Source: Nocardiopsis alborubida (GTDB taxonomy: Bacteria > Actinomycetota > Actinomycetes > Streptosporangiales > Streptosporangiaceae). From it: 64,000 bases of DNA. The stretch covers positions 1 through 64,000 of the forward strand of contig NZ_JAAXPG010000010.1 of NCBI RefSeq assembly GCF_012396365.1, in the 5' to 3' direction. Below, piece after piece: positions 16,208 to 28,416 of this stretch (positions are counted from its first letter, which is position 1; each line of letters opens with the position of its first letter). A model generated the notes under the pieces. It saw only the letters and a program-made list of their open reading frames with translations. It was not told the origin of the DNA and searched no databases. A program made the translations under genes and the position numbers.

Positions 16208-17812
16208 TTGCGCCCCAGTTCCGAAGGCAGGCCGCCGCGCGGAGCGGCCGTCCCCGCATCCCGGCGCCGTGCCGCCACGGCCGGTGCCGCGGCCGTCCTG
16301 ATGACCGTCGCCGCCCTGGCGTCCTCCCCCGCCCACGCCGAGCCCGGACCGCCCGGGCACGCCGGGCCCCCGGACCACTCCCGCGCCCCCGAGCACGCGG
16401 GGCCGCCCGCGCACGCGGGCAGGCCGAGCGAGGACCCGCCGCTGTCGGAGCGGGTGAGCGCGGACGCCATCCGCGAACACCTGGAGAACCTCGACACCAT
16501 CGCCGAGTACAACGGCGGCAACCGGGCCACGAGCACCCCCGGCTACGACGTCGCCGCCCTCTACGTCGAGGACCAGCTGGAGCGCGCGGGGTACGAGCCC
16601 TACCGGCACGAGTACGACTACGAGCTGTGGCGGGAGAACTCCCCGGCCGTCCTGGCCCAGACCGCGCCGGAGCAGGCCGACTACGAGGTCGACACCGACT
16701 ACGCGACCATGAGCTACTCCGGCTCGGGCGACGTCACCGCCCCGGCGGTGGCCGTCAACGCCGACAGCGCCGCGAGCGGCTGCTCCCCCGACGACTTCGC
16801 CGGCTTCCCCGAGGGCGCGATCGCGATCACCGTGCGCGGCACCTGCCCGTTCTCGGACAAGGTGGACAACGCCGCCGCCGCGGGGGCCGCGGCCGCCCTG
16901 GTGGTCAACAACGAGGACGAGGTCTTCCTGGGCACCGTGGGCGAGCACTCCGCCATCCCCGCCCTGGGCGTGTCCGGGACGCTGGGCGCCGAGCTGCTGG
17001 CCGCCGAGGGCCTGGAGCTGCGGGTGAGCGTGGACGCCGAGGTCAGCAACGAGACCTCCTACAGCGTGCTGGCCGAGACCCCGGGCGGCCGGGACGACAA
17101 CGTGGTGGTCGTGGGCGGCCACCTCGACAGCGTCGCGGACGGCCCCGGCATCAACGACAACGGCAGCGGCACGGCCTTCCTGCTGGAGACCGCCATCCAG
17201 CTGGCCGAGCAGGAGGAGCCCAACAACAAGGTGCGGTTCGCCTTCTGGGGCACCGAGGAGGAGGGCCTGGTCGGTTCCACCCGGTACGTGGAGGACCTGA
17301 CCGCGCAGGAGGTCGAGGACATCGCCCTCTACCTCAACTTCGACATGATCGGCTCGCACAACTACGGCCGGTTCGTCCTGGACGGCCGGATGGAGCTGCC
17401 CGGGTCCGTGGCCGCCCCGTCGGGCTCCGGCGCGATCTCGAAGGTCTTCGAGGACTACTTCGCCGCCCAGGACCAGGTCAGTGAGCCCGGCGTGCTGAGC
17501 GGACGCAGCGACTACCAGGCGTTCATGACCGCGGGCATCCCCTCGGGCGGCCTGTTCAGCGGCGCCGACGGTGTCAAGAGCGAGGAGCAGGTCGAGTGGT
17601 ACGGCGGCACTGCGGGCGAGCAGTTCGACCCGTACTACCACACCGCCGACGACACCATGGAGAACATCAACTGGGACTCGGTGGCCGAACTGTCCGCGGC
17701 CGGTGCGCACGGCGTGGAGTTCTTCGCCCAGAGCACCCTGCCCGTGAACGGGGTGCTGCGCACGACGGCCGCGCCCAGCTTCCCGCGCCTGGGCGACGGC
17801 TGGCTGATGTAG
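16208..17812 (+). CDS. Secreted M28 family aminopeptidase with PA domain
   Basis: A 534-residue secreted zinc aminopeptidase like the Streptomyces griseus enzyme. The twin-arginine-free signal peptide has RRR near residue 20, a hydrophobic core at 25-40 and a likely AHA cleavage at residue 44. A Pro/His hexapeptide-repeat linker spans 47-76. A protease-associated domain (about 165-270, with GTCPFSDKVDNAAAAGAAAA) precedes the M28 catalytic domain. The metal site is complete: GGHLDSV, GINDNGSG, GTEEEGLVGS, NFDMIGS and YHTADD. The start is a TTG at 16208, chosen because GGAGG lies seven to eight bases upstream and gives a normal signal peptide. It is a monocistronic unit with a strong terminator. 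Confidence 0.93.
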   Translation: MRPSSEGRPPRGAAVPASRRRAATAGAAAVLMTVAALASSPAHAEPGPPGHAGPPDHSRAPEHAGPPAHAGRPSEDPPLSERVSADAIREHLENLDTIAEYNGGNRATSTPGYDVAALYVEDQLERAGYEPYRHEYDYELWRENSPAVLAQTAPEQADYEVDTDYATMSYSGSGDVTAPAVAVNADSAASGCSPDDFAGFPEGAIAITVRGTCPFSDKVDNAAAAGAAAALVVNNEDEVFLGTVGEHSAIPALGVSGTLGAELLAAEGLELRVSVDAEVSNETSYSVLAETPGGRDDNVVVVGGHLDSVADGPGINDNGSGTAFLLETAIQLAEQEEPNNKVRFAFWGTEEEGLVGSTRYVEDLTAQEVEDIALYLNFDMIGSHNYGRFVLDGRMELPGSVAAPSGSGAISKVFEDYFAAQDQVSEPGVLSGRSDYQAFMTAGIPSGGLFSGADGVKSEEQVEWYGGTAGEQFDPYYHTADDTMENINWDSVAELSAAGAHGVEFFAQSTLPVNGVLRTTAAPSFPRLGDGWLM

Positions 17813-17854
17813 TCCCCGCACGGCCCGTGTGAGGGGCTTGTCCCCACGCAGCGG

Positions 17855-17893
17855 GGCGGGCGGCGTGAACCCCCCGGTTCCACGCCGCCCGCC
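17855..17893. terminator. Terminator after the M28 peptidase gene
   Basis: Long GC hairpin: 17-nt and 18-nt arms (17855-17871 and 17876-17893) pair with a single bulged base around a 4-nt loop, 42 bp after the stop codon. Confidence 0.85.
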
Positions 17894-17998
17894 GCGGTGC
17901 CTCCCCCTCCGCGGCTCCCGGGTGACCCCCTCTGGCACCCGGGCGCCGCACACGGACACCGCCGGAAACTACTTTCGGTAGCCCCTTGCTTCCCCAAT

Positions 17999-18034
17999 GT
18001 ATCAGTGAGCTGCATCACCTTCACACGCTGATAC
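17999..18034. promoter_or_regulatory. Inverted repeat upstream of the cobalamin adenosyltransferase gene
   Basis: GTATCAG (17999-18005) and CTGATAC (18028-18034) are perfect inverted arms 22 bp apart in the most AT-rich stretch of this gap, 84 bp before the start codon at 18118. It probably marks the promoter/operator region. No cobalamin-riboswitch signature was recognised. Confidence 0.35.
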
Positions 18035-18117
18035 TGAACAGTTATCCTCCGTCACACGGGGTGTTCCGACCCCACCGCCGCACCCGCCGGAGCACCGCCG
18101 AACCCTAGGGTGGGGGC

Positions 18118-18714
18118 ATGACCAAACGGGACACCGACAAGCCGGTCGTGCTGTCGAAGATCTACACGCGCACCGGCGACGCCGGGACGACCGCGCTCGG
18201 CGACATGAGCCGGACCGGCAAGAACGACACGCGCCTGGTGGGCTACGCCGACACCGAGGAGGCCAACGCCGCCCTCGGCACCGCCCTGGCGCTGGGCGAC
18301 CTGCCCGACGACGTCCGGGCCCTGCTCGGACGGGTCCAGAACGAGCTGTTCGACCTGGGCGCCGACCTGTCCACGCCGATCGTGCCCGACCCGGAGTACC
18401 CGCCGCTGCGGGTCCTGCCCGAGTACGTCACCCGGCTGGAGGAGGCCTGCGACACCTACAACGCCGGCCTGCCCACCCTGCGCAGCTTCATCCTGCCCGG
18501 GGGGTCCCCCACCGTGGCACTCATGCACACCGCCCGGATCGTCGTCCGGCGGGCCGAGCGCAGTGTGTGGGCGGCCGTCGAGGAGCACGGCGAGACCGTC
18601 AACCCGCTCACCGCCCAGTACCTCAACCGGCTCTCCGACCTGCTGTTCATCCTCGGCCGGTACGTCGCCCGGGAGGGCGACGAGGTCCTGTGGAAGCCCG
18701 GCGGCGAACGCTAG
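18118..18714 (+). CDS. PduO-type cob(I)alamin adenosyltransferase
   Basis: A 198-residue ATP:cob(I)alamin adenosyltransferase that makes adenosylcobalamin, the cofactor of methylmalonyl-CoA mutase. The N-terminal ATP-binding motif is SKIYTRTGDAGTTALGD. RLVGYADTEEANAALG, the RRAERSV motif and YLNRLSDLLFILGRY follow, all family hallmarks. Length is normal. It lies 13 kb from meaB and mce, the other propionyl-CoA genes here. Adjacent ATP synthase genes, on the opposite strand, often accompany it in actinomycetes. It is a single-gene unit with its own terminator. Confidence 0.95.
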   Translation: MTKRDTDKPVVLSKIYTRTGDAGTTALGDMSRTGKNDTRLVGYADTEEANAALGTALALGDLPDDVRALLGRVQNELFDLGADLSTPIVPDPEYPPLRVLPEYVTRLEEACDTYNAGLPTLRSFILPGGSPTVALMHTARIVVRRAERSVWAAVEEHGETVNPLTAQYLNRLSDLLFILGRYVAREGDEVLWKPGGER

Positions 18715-18768
18715 CGCCCCGGTGCCCGTCGCGGTCTCCGGGCCGCGTCCGGCCGCCCGTCCGCACCC

Positions 18769-18803
18769 GAGGGGGTCCCGCTCCGTCCGCGCGGGACCCC
18801 CTC
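18769..18803. terminator. Terminator after the adenosyltransferase gene
   Basis: Perfect 13-bp arms (18769-18781 and 18791-18803) with a 9-nt loop, 55 bp after the stop codon. Confidence 0.85.
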
Positions 18804-18924
18804 GCGTTCCCCGGCCGCCCCGGGGCCTCCCCGCCCCGGAACCCCGTCCCAATAGGCGTTCGCGACCTGCGCGGACGGAAATCGTCCGGTGGGACGCGTG
18901 TCCTCCGCGGGGCTGGGGTTATGG

Positions 18925-18941
18925 GTTCCTGACACAGGAAC
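18925..18941. promoter_or_regulatory. Short palindrome before the small membrane protein gene
   Basis: GTTCCTG-ACA-CAGGAAC is a perfect inverted repeat 21-37 bp before the ATG at 18962. It could be an operator over the promoter or a leader hairpin near the ribosome-binding site (GGAAGG at about 18949-18955). Confidence 0.35.
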
Positions 18942-18961
18942 GGACGAAGGAAGGAACCCAG

Positions 18962-19411
18962 ATGACCACCAGAGCCAGACCGGCGACCGTCACGGCGGTC
19001 TTCGTCCTGCTGGTCCTGATCGCGGCCTACCAGATCGTCATGAGCCTGCTGGCCCTCGCCGGCGCCACCGCCATGGCCACCGTCCCGATGGTCGCCGAGA
19101 GCGCGCAGGTGCCCGCCTGGGCCGTGCTGACCGGCGCGGCCATCGGACTGGTCTACGGCGCGCTGTCGGCCGTTCTGGCCGCCATGGTCAACCGGAACCG
19201 CGACGGCGTCCGCACCTCGGTGACCGCGGTCAACGCGGTCTACGCCGCCGTGATCCTGGCGCTGCTGTTGACCCCTGTCAGCGGGGTCCCCGAGATCGTC
19301 GCGGCGCTCTTCGCCGTCACGGTGGCGGTCCTGGCCAACACCGCGACCGCCAAGGAGTACTTCTCCGGCGTCGCGGCCCCGGCCGGACACGCCCACCCGC
19401 AGGTCGGCTGA
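18962..19411 (+). CDS. Small four-helix membrane protein, function unknown
   Basis: A 149-residue hydrophobic protein with four predicted transmembrane segments at about 8-28, 48-70, 84-103 and 105-125. Short loops and a Gly/Pro/His tail complete it. No conserved enzymatic or transport motif is visible. The start is the ATG at 18962, with GGAAGGAAC upstream. It is flanked by terminators on both sides, so it is an independent unit. I do not recognise a named family; similar small proteins are common in actinomycetes. Confidence 0.75.
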   Translation: MTTRARPATVTAVFVLLVLIAAYQIVMSLLALAGATAMATVPMVAESAQVPAWAVLTGAAIGLVYGALSAVLAAMVNRNRDGVRTSVTAVNAVYAAVILALLLTPVSGVPEIVAALFAVTVAVLANTATAKEYFSGVAAPAGHAHPQVG

Positions 19412-19423
19412 CCGCCCCCTGAC

Positions 19424-19460
19424 CGCGCCCGGCCCGTCACCCTCCCACGGGCCGGGCGCG
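19424..19460. terminator. Bidirectional terminator between convergent genes
   Basis: Perfect 14-bp arms (19424-19437 and 19447-19460) with a 9-nt loop, 12 bp after the stop of the membrane protein gene and upstream in coordinate of the convergent lipoprotein gene. Confidence 0.8.
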
Positions 19461-19678
19461 CCCCCGTCCCCGCCCTCGGCTCCGCCCGGTCGGCGCGGGG
19501 CCCTCCGGCCGTGGGCACACCACGCGCGGCCCGGACGGCACCTCGGGCGGCACACCGGGTGCGGGGAGGGAGACACCCCGCCCGGCCCCCGGCGTGATCG
19601 GGGCCGACGGCCGGGAGGACGGCGGTACGCCCCGCGACACGGGGACGGGGAGGTTCCCGGCCTCGGAGGACCGGGCCC

Positions 19679-20194
19679 TCAGCATCCGGGCGGGAACTCC
19701 TCCTCCGGGACGAACTCCGCCTCGGCCGACCCCCCGGCGGTGGCGTACACGCCCTGGTCCTCGGCCAGCACACCGGTCGTGAACGCGACCGTGCCGATGT
19801 CGTGCTCGGTCTCCTCGCCCGGAGGGGCCTCCCGCGAGCCGATCCCGACGACGTACTCCTCCCGCTCCGACTCCGGGACCAGGCGGTAGACCTGCCGTCC
19901 GTCGCCGTCGGTGATCCGCCAGGCGTCACCGGGGGCGGCCAGGTCCACCTCGGTCCGGTCGCCCTCGAAGTCACGGGTGGCGATCAGGTGGATCCGCTGT
20001 CCGCCGCCGGACAGGTCGATCTGGCGGGGGGCGGCGTCACCGCACCAGGCCACGACCAGCACGGGGAACTGGTGCGCGGCGGAGAAGTGGCCCGTGGCCA
20101 CGGCGCCGACGTGGCCGCCCGCGGGCTGGCAGGCGGCGAGCAGGGGGACGAGGAGGGCGGGGCCCAGGAACCGGTGAAGTCGCGAGGCGAGCAT
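19679..20194 (-). CDS. Putative lipoprotein
   Basis: A 171-residue exported protein. The N-terminus MLASRLHRFLGPALLVPLLAAC has basic, hydrophobic and LAAC lipobox parts, so Cys22 is the probable lipid-anchored residue. The mature part has no Cys-rich or catalytic motif that I recognise; it contains VLVVAWCGDAAP and an acidic C-terminal region ending EEEFPPGC. The start is the ATG at 20194. The open frame extends further upstream, but only this start gives a lipoprotein signal. Function unknown. Confidence 0.75.
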   Translation of the reverse strand: MLASRLHRFLGPALLVPLLAACQPAGGHVGAVATGHFSAAHQFPVLVVAWCGDAAPRQIDLSGGGQRIHLIATRDFEGDRTEVDLAAPGDAWRITDGDGRQVYRLVPESEREEYVVGIGSREAPPGEETEHDIGTVAFTTGVLAEDQGVYATAGGSAEAEFVPEEEFPPGC

Positions 20195-20286
20195 GGAACC
20201 GCATCCTGCCGTGTCCGGCCACCCAGGGGAAGGGGACACGGGGCACGGCGCCGCCGCGCCCCGTGGAGGTTCCGCCGGGCCCGGGT

Positions 20287-20589
20287 TCAGGCCCCGCCGA
20301 GTTCGCGCTCGACGGCCTCGACCTTGCTGCGCAGGCCGTCGGTGACGCCCTCGCGGACATCGGCCTTGAGGGTGAGGCTGACCCGGGAGGAGCCCTCCCC
20401 CGCGGCCTGCACGGCGCGCTTGACGACGTCCATGACCTCGTCCCACTCACCCTCGACGCTGGTGAACATGGCGGAGGTCTCGTTGGGCAGTCCGCTCTCC
20501 CGGACCACCCTCACCGCGCGGGCGACGGCGGGGGCGACGGACTCACCGGTTCCGAGAGGGGCTACGGAGAAAGCGACGATCGTACTCAT
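20287..20589 (-). CDS. MTH1187/YkoF-like thiamine-binding family protein
   Basis: A 100-residue protein of the MTH1187 (DUF77) family: IVAFSVAPLGTGESVAPAVA, a central TSAMFTSVEGEWDEVMDVVK and a C-terminal RSKVEAVERELGG helix. Family members bind thiamine or a related small ligand. Length is exactly that of the family. The ATG at 20589 is chosen; an ATG nine bases upstream (MAGMSTIV) is also possible, since neither has a strong ribosome-binding site. It lies 55 bp downstream of the DUF2550 gene. Confidence 0.85.
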   Translation of the reverse strand: MSTIVAFSVAPLGTGESVAPAVARAVRVVRESGLPNETSAMFTSVEGEWDEVMDVVKRAVQAAGEGSSRVSLTLKADVREGVTDGLRSKVEAVERELGGA

Positions 20590-20644
20590 GCCAGCCATGC
20601 TAGGCACACAGGGGCGCACGGGGGAACCACCCACGCGCGGGGCC

Positions 20645-21127
20645 TCAGCTCTCCCAGTGGGTTCCCGGGGGCATCGACTCCAGCCACGACAGGAAGCCGG
20701 TCTGCGTGCCCTCGCTCATGGCGATCTCGTACGCCGCCTCGCGGGGGTCGGAGCCGTCGGCGAGCAGCCATCCCACCCGGAGCACGGTGAGGTCCACCGG
20801 CAGGTCCTCGCCCTCGGCGGGGGCGCGCCGCCCCACGACGACGAGACCGCGGCGCGACAGCTTGGCTGTCGGCCGCGGTCTGAGTGAGAAGATCGGGAAC
20901 CAGCCCAGGTTCTCCGTGCCGTACCGGCCGAAGCCGATGCGCCAGGACCCCCGGCGGCCAGGCACCCCGACCGCGCGCAGGTAACACTCCACCGCGCCGC
21001 CGCGCCGTACCAGGACCCAGCGGCGCAGGGTGACGGCGAGTGCCAGCACCAGGAGGACGACGAGCAGGGCGAGCAACACCCACAGCGCGGACTCCCACCA
21101 GGGTGCTCCGGGCCGGAGCCGTTGCAT
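20645..21127 (-). CDS. DUF2550 membrane-anchored protein
   Basis: A 160-residue protein with one N-terminal transmembrane helix (about 12-35) followed by a cytoplasmic domain of DUF2550 type, with GGAVECYLR, WRIGFGRYGTENLGWFPIF and LSWLESMPPGTHWES. It directly follows atpC on the same strand with only 30 bp between them. This is the usual place for DUF2550 in actinobacteria and suggests cotranscription with the ATP synthase operon. Function unknown. A GTG nine bases upstream (MVGMQRL) is an alternative start. Confidence 0.85.
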   Translation of the reverse strand: MQRLRPGAPWWESALWVLLALLVVLLVLALAVTLRRWVLVRRGGAVECYLRAVGVPGRRGSWRIGFGRYGTENLGWFPIFSLRPRPTAKLSRRGLVVVGRRAPAEGEDLPVDLTVLRVGWLLADGSDPREAAYEIAMSEGTQTGFLSWLESMPPGTHWES

Positions 21128-21157
21128 GCCCACCACTCGTTCCGCCGTCCCGGTACG

Positions 21158-21547
21158 CTAGGCGACTTCCTCGCCCGCAGCCCGCAGGCGGCTGTTGGCG
21201 CGGCCCAGGGCGTCGGTGTCGCCGGCCTCGGCCGCGTTCTTCAGCGCCGTGCGCGCACGGTCCACATCGATGTCCTCGGCGAGCTCGGCGGTCTCGGCGA
21301 GGATGGAGACGCGTCCCTCACCCGACACCGAGACGAACCCGCCGTGCGCGGCGGCCCGGACCTCGCCGGTCTCCCGCGCGCCCAGCACGCGGACGACCGC
21401 GTCGTGGGCGAGCAGGGACAGCACCGGGACGTGCCCCGGCATGACGCCCATCTCACCCTCGACGGTCTTCGCGATGACCATGTCGCCCTCGCCCGCCCAA
21501 ATCTCACGTTCGGGCGAGACGATCTCGACGAAAAGCTTCTTCGACAC
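21158..21547 (-). CDS. atpC: ATP synthase epsilon subunit
   Basis: A 129-residue F1 epsilon subunit, part of the central stalk and a regulator of ATP hydrolysis. The N-terminal beta barrel is intact (VEIVSPEREIWAGEGDMVIA, GEMGVMPGHVPVLSLL, VSVSGEGRVSILAETAE). The C-terminal helical part (about 95-125) is short. I choose the GTG at 21547, giving GGAG a spacing of nine bases; a GTG two codons upstream lies too close to it. It is the last atp subunit gene, 79 bp after atpD. Confidence 0.94.
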   Translation of the reverse strand: MSKKLFVEIVSPEREIWAGEGDMVIAKTVEGEMGVMPGHVPVLSLLAHDAVVRVLGARETGEVRAAAHGGFVSVSGEGRVSILAETAELAEDIDVDRARTALKNAAEAGDTDALGRANSRLRAAGEEVA

Positions 21548-21626
21548 TGCCACAAACTCCTCGGCTAGCGGGTGATTCGGCCGGGCCGGTCCCCGACCGA
21601 TGTCGGGGACCGGCCCGGCCAGAGAA

Positions 21627-23995
<2,369 letters not shown>

Positions 23996-23998
23996 GGG

Positions 23999-25639
23999 TT
24001 ACTTCCCGCCCTTGGCGACCTTGATGGTCTCCTGGCCGACCTTCTCCTGGTCCAGCGCCTCGGCCTCGGCCTCGGTGCCCAGGAGGGTCCCGGCGGAGGT
24101 CTGGAAGCCCTGCTTGAACTTCTCCAGCGCGGAGTCGAGGGACTTCTGGGTCTCGTCCTCGAACTTGCCGCTCTCGCGGATGTTGTCGAGGATGCCCGAG
24201 TGCTCGCGGTCCAGGTAGTCCAGGAAGTCCTCCTCGAAGCGGCGCACGTCCTCGACCGGGACGTCGTCGACGCGGCCGGTGGTGCCGGCCCAGATCGAGA
24301 CGACCTGCTTCTCCATGGAGAACGGCGAGTACTGGCCCTGCTTGAGGAGCTCCATCAGACGGGCACCGCGCTCCAGCTGCTGCTTGGAGACGGCGTCCAG
24401 GTCCGAGCCGAAGGCGGAGAACGCCTCCAGCTCGCGGTACTGGGCCAGGCCCAGACGCAGGGTGCCGGAGACCTTCTTCATCGCCTTGGTCTGCGCGGCG
24501 CCACCGACACGGGAGACCGACACACCGACGTTGATCGCCGGGCGCTGCCCCTGGTTGAACAGGTCCGACTCCAGGAAGACCTGGCCGTCGGTGATGGAGA
24601 TGACGTTGGTGGGGATGTACGCCGAGACGTCGCCCGCCTTGGTCTCGATGATCGGCAGGGCGGTCATCGACCCCTTGCCCATCTCGTCGGAGAGCTTGGC
24701 GCAGCGCTCCAGGAGCCTGGAGTGCAGGTAGAAGACGTCACCGGGGTAGGCCTCGCGGCCCGGCGGGCGGCGCAGCAGCAGCGACACCGCGCGGTAGGCC
24801 TCGGCCTGCTTGGTGAGGTCGTCGAAGACGACGAGGACGTGCTTGCCCTCGTACATCCAGTGCTGGCCCAGGGCCGAGCCGGTGTAGGGGGCCAGGTACT
24901 TGAAGCCGGCCGCCTCGGACGCCGGGGCGGCGACGATGGTGGTGTACTCCATCGCGCCGGCCTCTTCGAGGGCGCCACGCACACCGGCGATGGTCGAGCC
25001 CTTCTGGCCGATCGCGACGTAGATGCAGCGCACCTGCTTGTCGGGGTCGCCCGACTCCCAGTTGGCCTTCTGGTTGATGATCGCGTCGATGCAGACCGCG
25101 GTCTTGCCGGTCTGCCGGTCGCCGATGACCAGCTGGCGCTGGCCGCGGCCGATCGGGGTCATCGAGTCGATCGCCTTGATACCGGTCTGGAGCGGCTCGT
25201 GGACGGGCTTGCGCTCCATCACGGAAGCAGCCTGGAGCTCCAGCTCGCGGCGCTCGGTCGACTCGATCTCGCCCTTGCCGTCGATGGGGGCGCCCAGGGG
25301 GTCCACCACGCGGCCGAGGAAGTTGTCACCCACCGGCACCGAGAGGAGCTGGCCGGTGCGGCGCACCTTCTGGCCCTCCTCGATGCTGGTGAAGTCACCC
25401 AGCACGACGACACCGATCTCACCGATCTCGAGGTTCTGGGCCAGGCCCAGGGTGCCGTCCTCGAACTGGAGCAGCTCGTTCGCCATCGCCGAGGGAAGGC
25501 CACCGACGCGGGCGATGCCGTCACCGGAGTAGGTGACGGTACCGACCTCTTCCGCGCGGGTGGCTTCAGGCTCGTACGACTGGACGAAGCGCTGTAGCGC
25601 GTCCCGGATCTCGTCCGGCCGGATCGTCAGCTCCGCCAT
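23999..25639 (-). CDS. atpA: ATP synthase alpha subunit
   Basis: A 546-residue non-catalytic F1 alpha subunit. Walker A is GDRQTGKT (near residue 170), [18 protein letters not shown] is the conserved arginine region, and the C-terminal tail of about 35 residues after the core ([19 protein letters not shown]) is the extension typical of actinobacterial AtpA. That extension is linked to suppression of ATP hydrolysis in mycobacteria. It follows atpH after 65 bp. Confidence 0.98.
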   Translation of the reverse strand: MAELTIRPDEIRDALQRFVQSYEPEATRAEEVGTVTYSGDGIARVGGLPSAMANELLQFEDGTLGLAQNLEIGEIGVVVLGDFTSIEEGQKVRRTGQLLSVPVGDNFLGRVVDPLGAPIDGKGEIESTERRELELQAASVMERKPVHEPLQTGIKAIDSMTPIGRGQRQLVIGDRQTGKTAVCIDAIINQKANWESGDPDKQVRCIYVAIGQKGSTIAGVRGALEEAGAMEYTTIVAAPASEAAGFKYLAPYTGSALGQHWMYEGKHVLVVFDDLTKQAEAYRAVSLLLRRPPGREAYPGDVFYLHSRLLERCAKLSDEMGKGSMTALPIIETKAGDVSAYIPTNVISITDGQVFLESDLFNQGQRPAINVGVSVSRVGGAAQTKAMKKVSGTLRLGLAQYRELEAFSAFGSDLDAVSKQQLERGARLMELLKQGQYSPFSMEKQVVSIWAGTTGRVDDVPVEDVRRFEEDFLDYLDREHSGILDNIRESGKFEDETQKSLDSALEKFKQGFQTSAGTLLGTEAEAEALDQEKVGQETIKVAKGGK

Positions 25640-25704
25640 CTCTACGTTGTCCTTGCTCTCAAATGGCGCCGGGCTGGCGCCGTGCGTGCTTGCCTTGCGT
25701 TCTG

Positions 25705-26528
25705 TCAGCCGGCCAGGCGGCGTTGGGCCTCGGCGATACGCCCGGCGATGGTCCCGTCGATGACCTCGTCACCCACCTGGATGGACAGGCCACCCACGAT
25801 CTCGGGGGCGACCTCGATGTTGAGGTGGATGTCGCGGCCGTAGGCGCGCGAGAGCGCGGCTCCGAGCCGGGACTGCTGTTGTTCGCTCAGGGCGACGGCG
25901 CTGCGGACGACGGCGACGTAGCGCTTGGCGCGCTCGGCGACGAGCTGTCCGAAGTTGTCCAGCGCCTGCTCCAGGGTACGACCCCTGGGCCGGGTGACCG
26001 CTTCTCCCACCAGGACCAGCGTCGCGGGGTTCACCCTGCCCGAGAGCAGGCCCTCCACGAGGGAGAGGCGCTTCTCGGGGGCGACCCCCTCGCGGGTGAG
26101 GGCGTCGCGCAGCTCGGGCTGGGCGATGACGATCCGCTGGAAGCGGAACAGCTCGTCCTCCAGCTCGTCGAGCCCCGAGGCGCTCTGGAGGTGGGCGACT
26201 GTCGCGTAGACCGCCATCCGCTCCATCGCGTCCACCAGGTCACGGGGACCCGACCACTTGGCCGAGACCACGTCACCGGCCACGAGGACCGCGGACGGCG
26301 ACACCCGGGTCTCCAGGAGCTGCCCGATCAGACCGGTCTTGGCCTCGGCCGGGTTCGCCTGGTCGGCGAGCCAGCGGCGCAGCGAGTGCTCGCTCCCCAG
26401 CAGGGCGACGACCTCGAAGAGCTCGCTGCCCAGGGAGACGCCGCTCTGCGGGGTGCCCGCCGACGCCAGGACGTTCTCGTCCAGGCGCCGGGTCACCTCG
26501 GCCAGCGACGTGCGGCTGATACCACGCA

Positions 26529-26529
<1 letters not shown>
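25705..26529 (-). CDS. atpH: ATP synthase delta subunit
   Basis: A 274-residue delta subunit joining F1 to the peripheral stalk. It is about 90 residues longer than the E. coli protein, with an added N-terminal helical region, as is usual in actinobacteria. The C-terminal OSCP core is seen in [27 protein letters not shown]-like [19 protein letters not shown] and [14 protein letters not shown]. Its ATG overlaps the atpF stop by one base (TGATG), so the two are coupled. Confidence 0.96.
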
Positions 26530-27092
<563 letters not shown>

Positions 27093-27126
27093 TCAGTTGC
27101 CATCAGATTCCGCCGGCAAACCGTGG

Positions 27127-27357
27127 TCAGGAACCGGTGGGGGCGGCGAAGGCGAGAACGAAGCCCAGGATGGCCAGGGCCTCGATCAGGGCGAAGCCCA
27201 GGTAGATGTTGGTCTGGAGCGGACCGCGCGCCTCGGGCTGGCGGGCGATGGCCTGCATGCCCAGACCGAAGACGATACCGACACCAATACCGGCGCCGAT
27301 GACGCTGATGCCGTAACCGATGGTGTTGATGTTGCCGGTGATCGCAGCGATGTCCAT
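27127..27357 (-). CDS. atpE: ATP synthase c subunit
   Basis: A 76-residue two-helix hairpin that forms the rotor ring. The conserved polar loop is ARQPEARG (about 38-45), and the proton-carrying carboxylate is Glu59 in GFALIEALAI. No extra sodium-binding signature (Gln/Ser pattern) is obvious, so proton coupling is expected. AGGAAAC before the ATG is a strong ribosome-binding site, as expected for the most abundant subunit. Confidence 0.98.
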   Translation of the reverse strand: MDIAAITGNINTIGYGISVIGAGIGVGIVFGLGMQAIARQPEARGPLQTNIYLGFALIEALAILGFVLAFAAPTGS

Positions 27358-27480
27358 TGATGTTTCCTTTTACTCGACGTCCGGCGTTGCGCTTCGCAAT
27401 GGGTCAGTTCGCCGGTGTGGACGGATCTGTGGCTTCCCACACCCCTTCCCGGCCCGGGGGGACCGAGGGGTGTGCGGGGT

Positions 27481-28323
27481 TCAGTGGGCCGCTTCGAGGG
27501 ACTGGTTGATGTACAGGCTGGCCAGCAGCGTGAAGATGAACGCCTGGACGGCCATGATCAGGATCTCGAAGAGGAAGAAGGCCAGGTAGCCGAGCAGAGC
27601 GGCACCGGAGAAGAGCACCGAAACCGTACTCAGGACCGGTCCGGCCGTCAGGTTCAGCATGTACCAGCCGCCGTAGGCGAACACGGCGAGCAGCAGGCTG
27701 CCCGCGAACATGGTCGCGAAGAGACGGAGGGCGTGCGTCACCGGCCGGATGAGGAACACCGAGAGGATTTCGATGGGGGTGACCAGGATGTAGATCACCT
27801 TGGGCATCCCGGGGGGGAAGATCTGGTTTCGGAAGTAGCCCCAGCCGCCCTGGTTACGGATTCCGATCACGATGGTCATGACGTAGATGACCAGCGCCAG
27901 CATGGCCGTGAAGGCCAGGTTGCTGTTGACCGGCAACATACCGGGGATCAGACCGGTGAAGTTCATCGCCAGGATGAGCGTGAACACCGCCGTCATGAAC
28001 GGCAGGAACCGGTCGCCCTTGACGCCCATCGTGGGACGGGTGATCTGGTCGCGCACGAAGAGGACCAGCATCTCTCCGACGCTCTGCCTGCGCCCGGGGA
28101 CGAGGCTCAGCTTGCGGCTGAACCACGACCACAGAAGCAGGACGGCACCGACCGCGACGAGCAGCAGGACCAGGTAGAGGTCGATACCCGCGCTGCCGGG
28201 GATGTTGGTGTACCACGGTTCGGGGAAGAACATCCCGATCGTGGGCGGTGTGAACCCGCACCCGTTGTCACCGAACAAGTGGCAATTCGGTTCGGCCGCG
28301 AGAATGCGCACGTCAGCACTCAC
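27481..28323 (-). CDS. atpB: ATP synthase a subunit
   Basis: A 280-residue Fo subunit a with five to six transmembrane helices. The essential arginine is in RPVTHALRLFATMFAG (near residue 200), and the last helix LFEILIMAVQAFIFTLLASLYI is typical. The hydrophilic N-terminus of about 40 residues faces outside. It starts with a GTG at 28323. It is the first core subunit gene of the operon, 93 bp after the AtpZ-like gene. Confidence 0.96.
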   Translation of the reverse strand: MSADVRILAAEPNCHLFGDNGCGFTPPTIGMFFPEPWYTNIPGSAGIDLYLVLLLVAVGAVLLLWSWFSRKLSLVPGRRQSVGEMLVLFVRDQITRPTMGVKGDRFLPFMTAVFTLILAMNFTGLIPGMLPVNSNLAFTAMLALVIYVMTIVIGIRNQGGWGYFRNQIFPPGMPKVIYILVTPIEILSVFLIRPVTHALRLFATMFAGSLLLAVFAYGGWYMLNLTAGPVLSTVSVLFSGAALLGYLAFFLFEILIMAVQAFIFTLLASLYINQSLEAAH

Positions 28324-28416
28324 GGCGAATCCTTTCGTCGTGACGCAAGAAAGCCTCGTTGATGGTTGTTGCGGAGCGTTGTCGCGCGAACCGCGACGCC
28401 GGACTGGTTGGAGGGG

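Noticed and set aside
17894..18117. Possible cobalamin riboswitch before the adenosyltransferase gene
   Set aside because: I could not find the conserved B12-box or the other conserved cobalamin-riboswitch segments; only a short inverted repeat is present.
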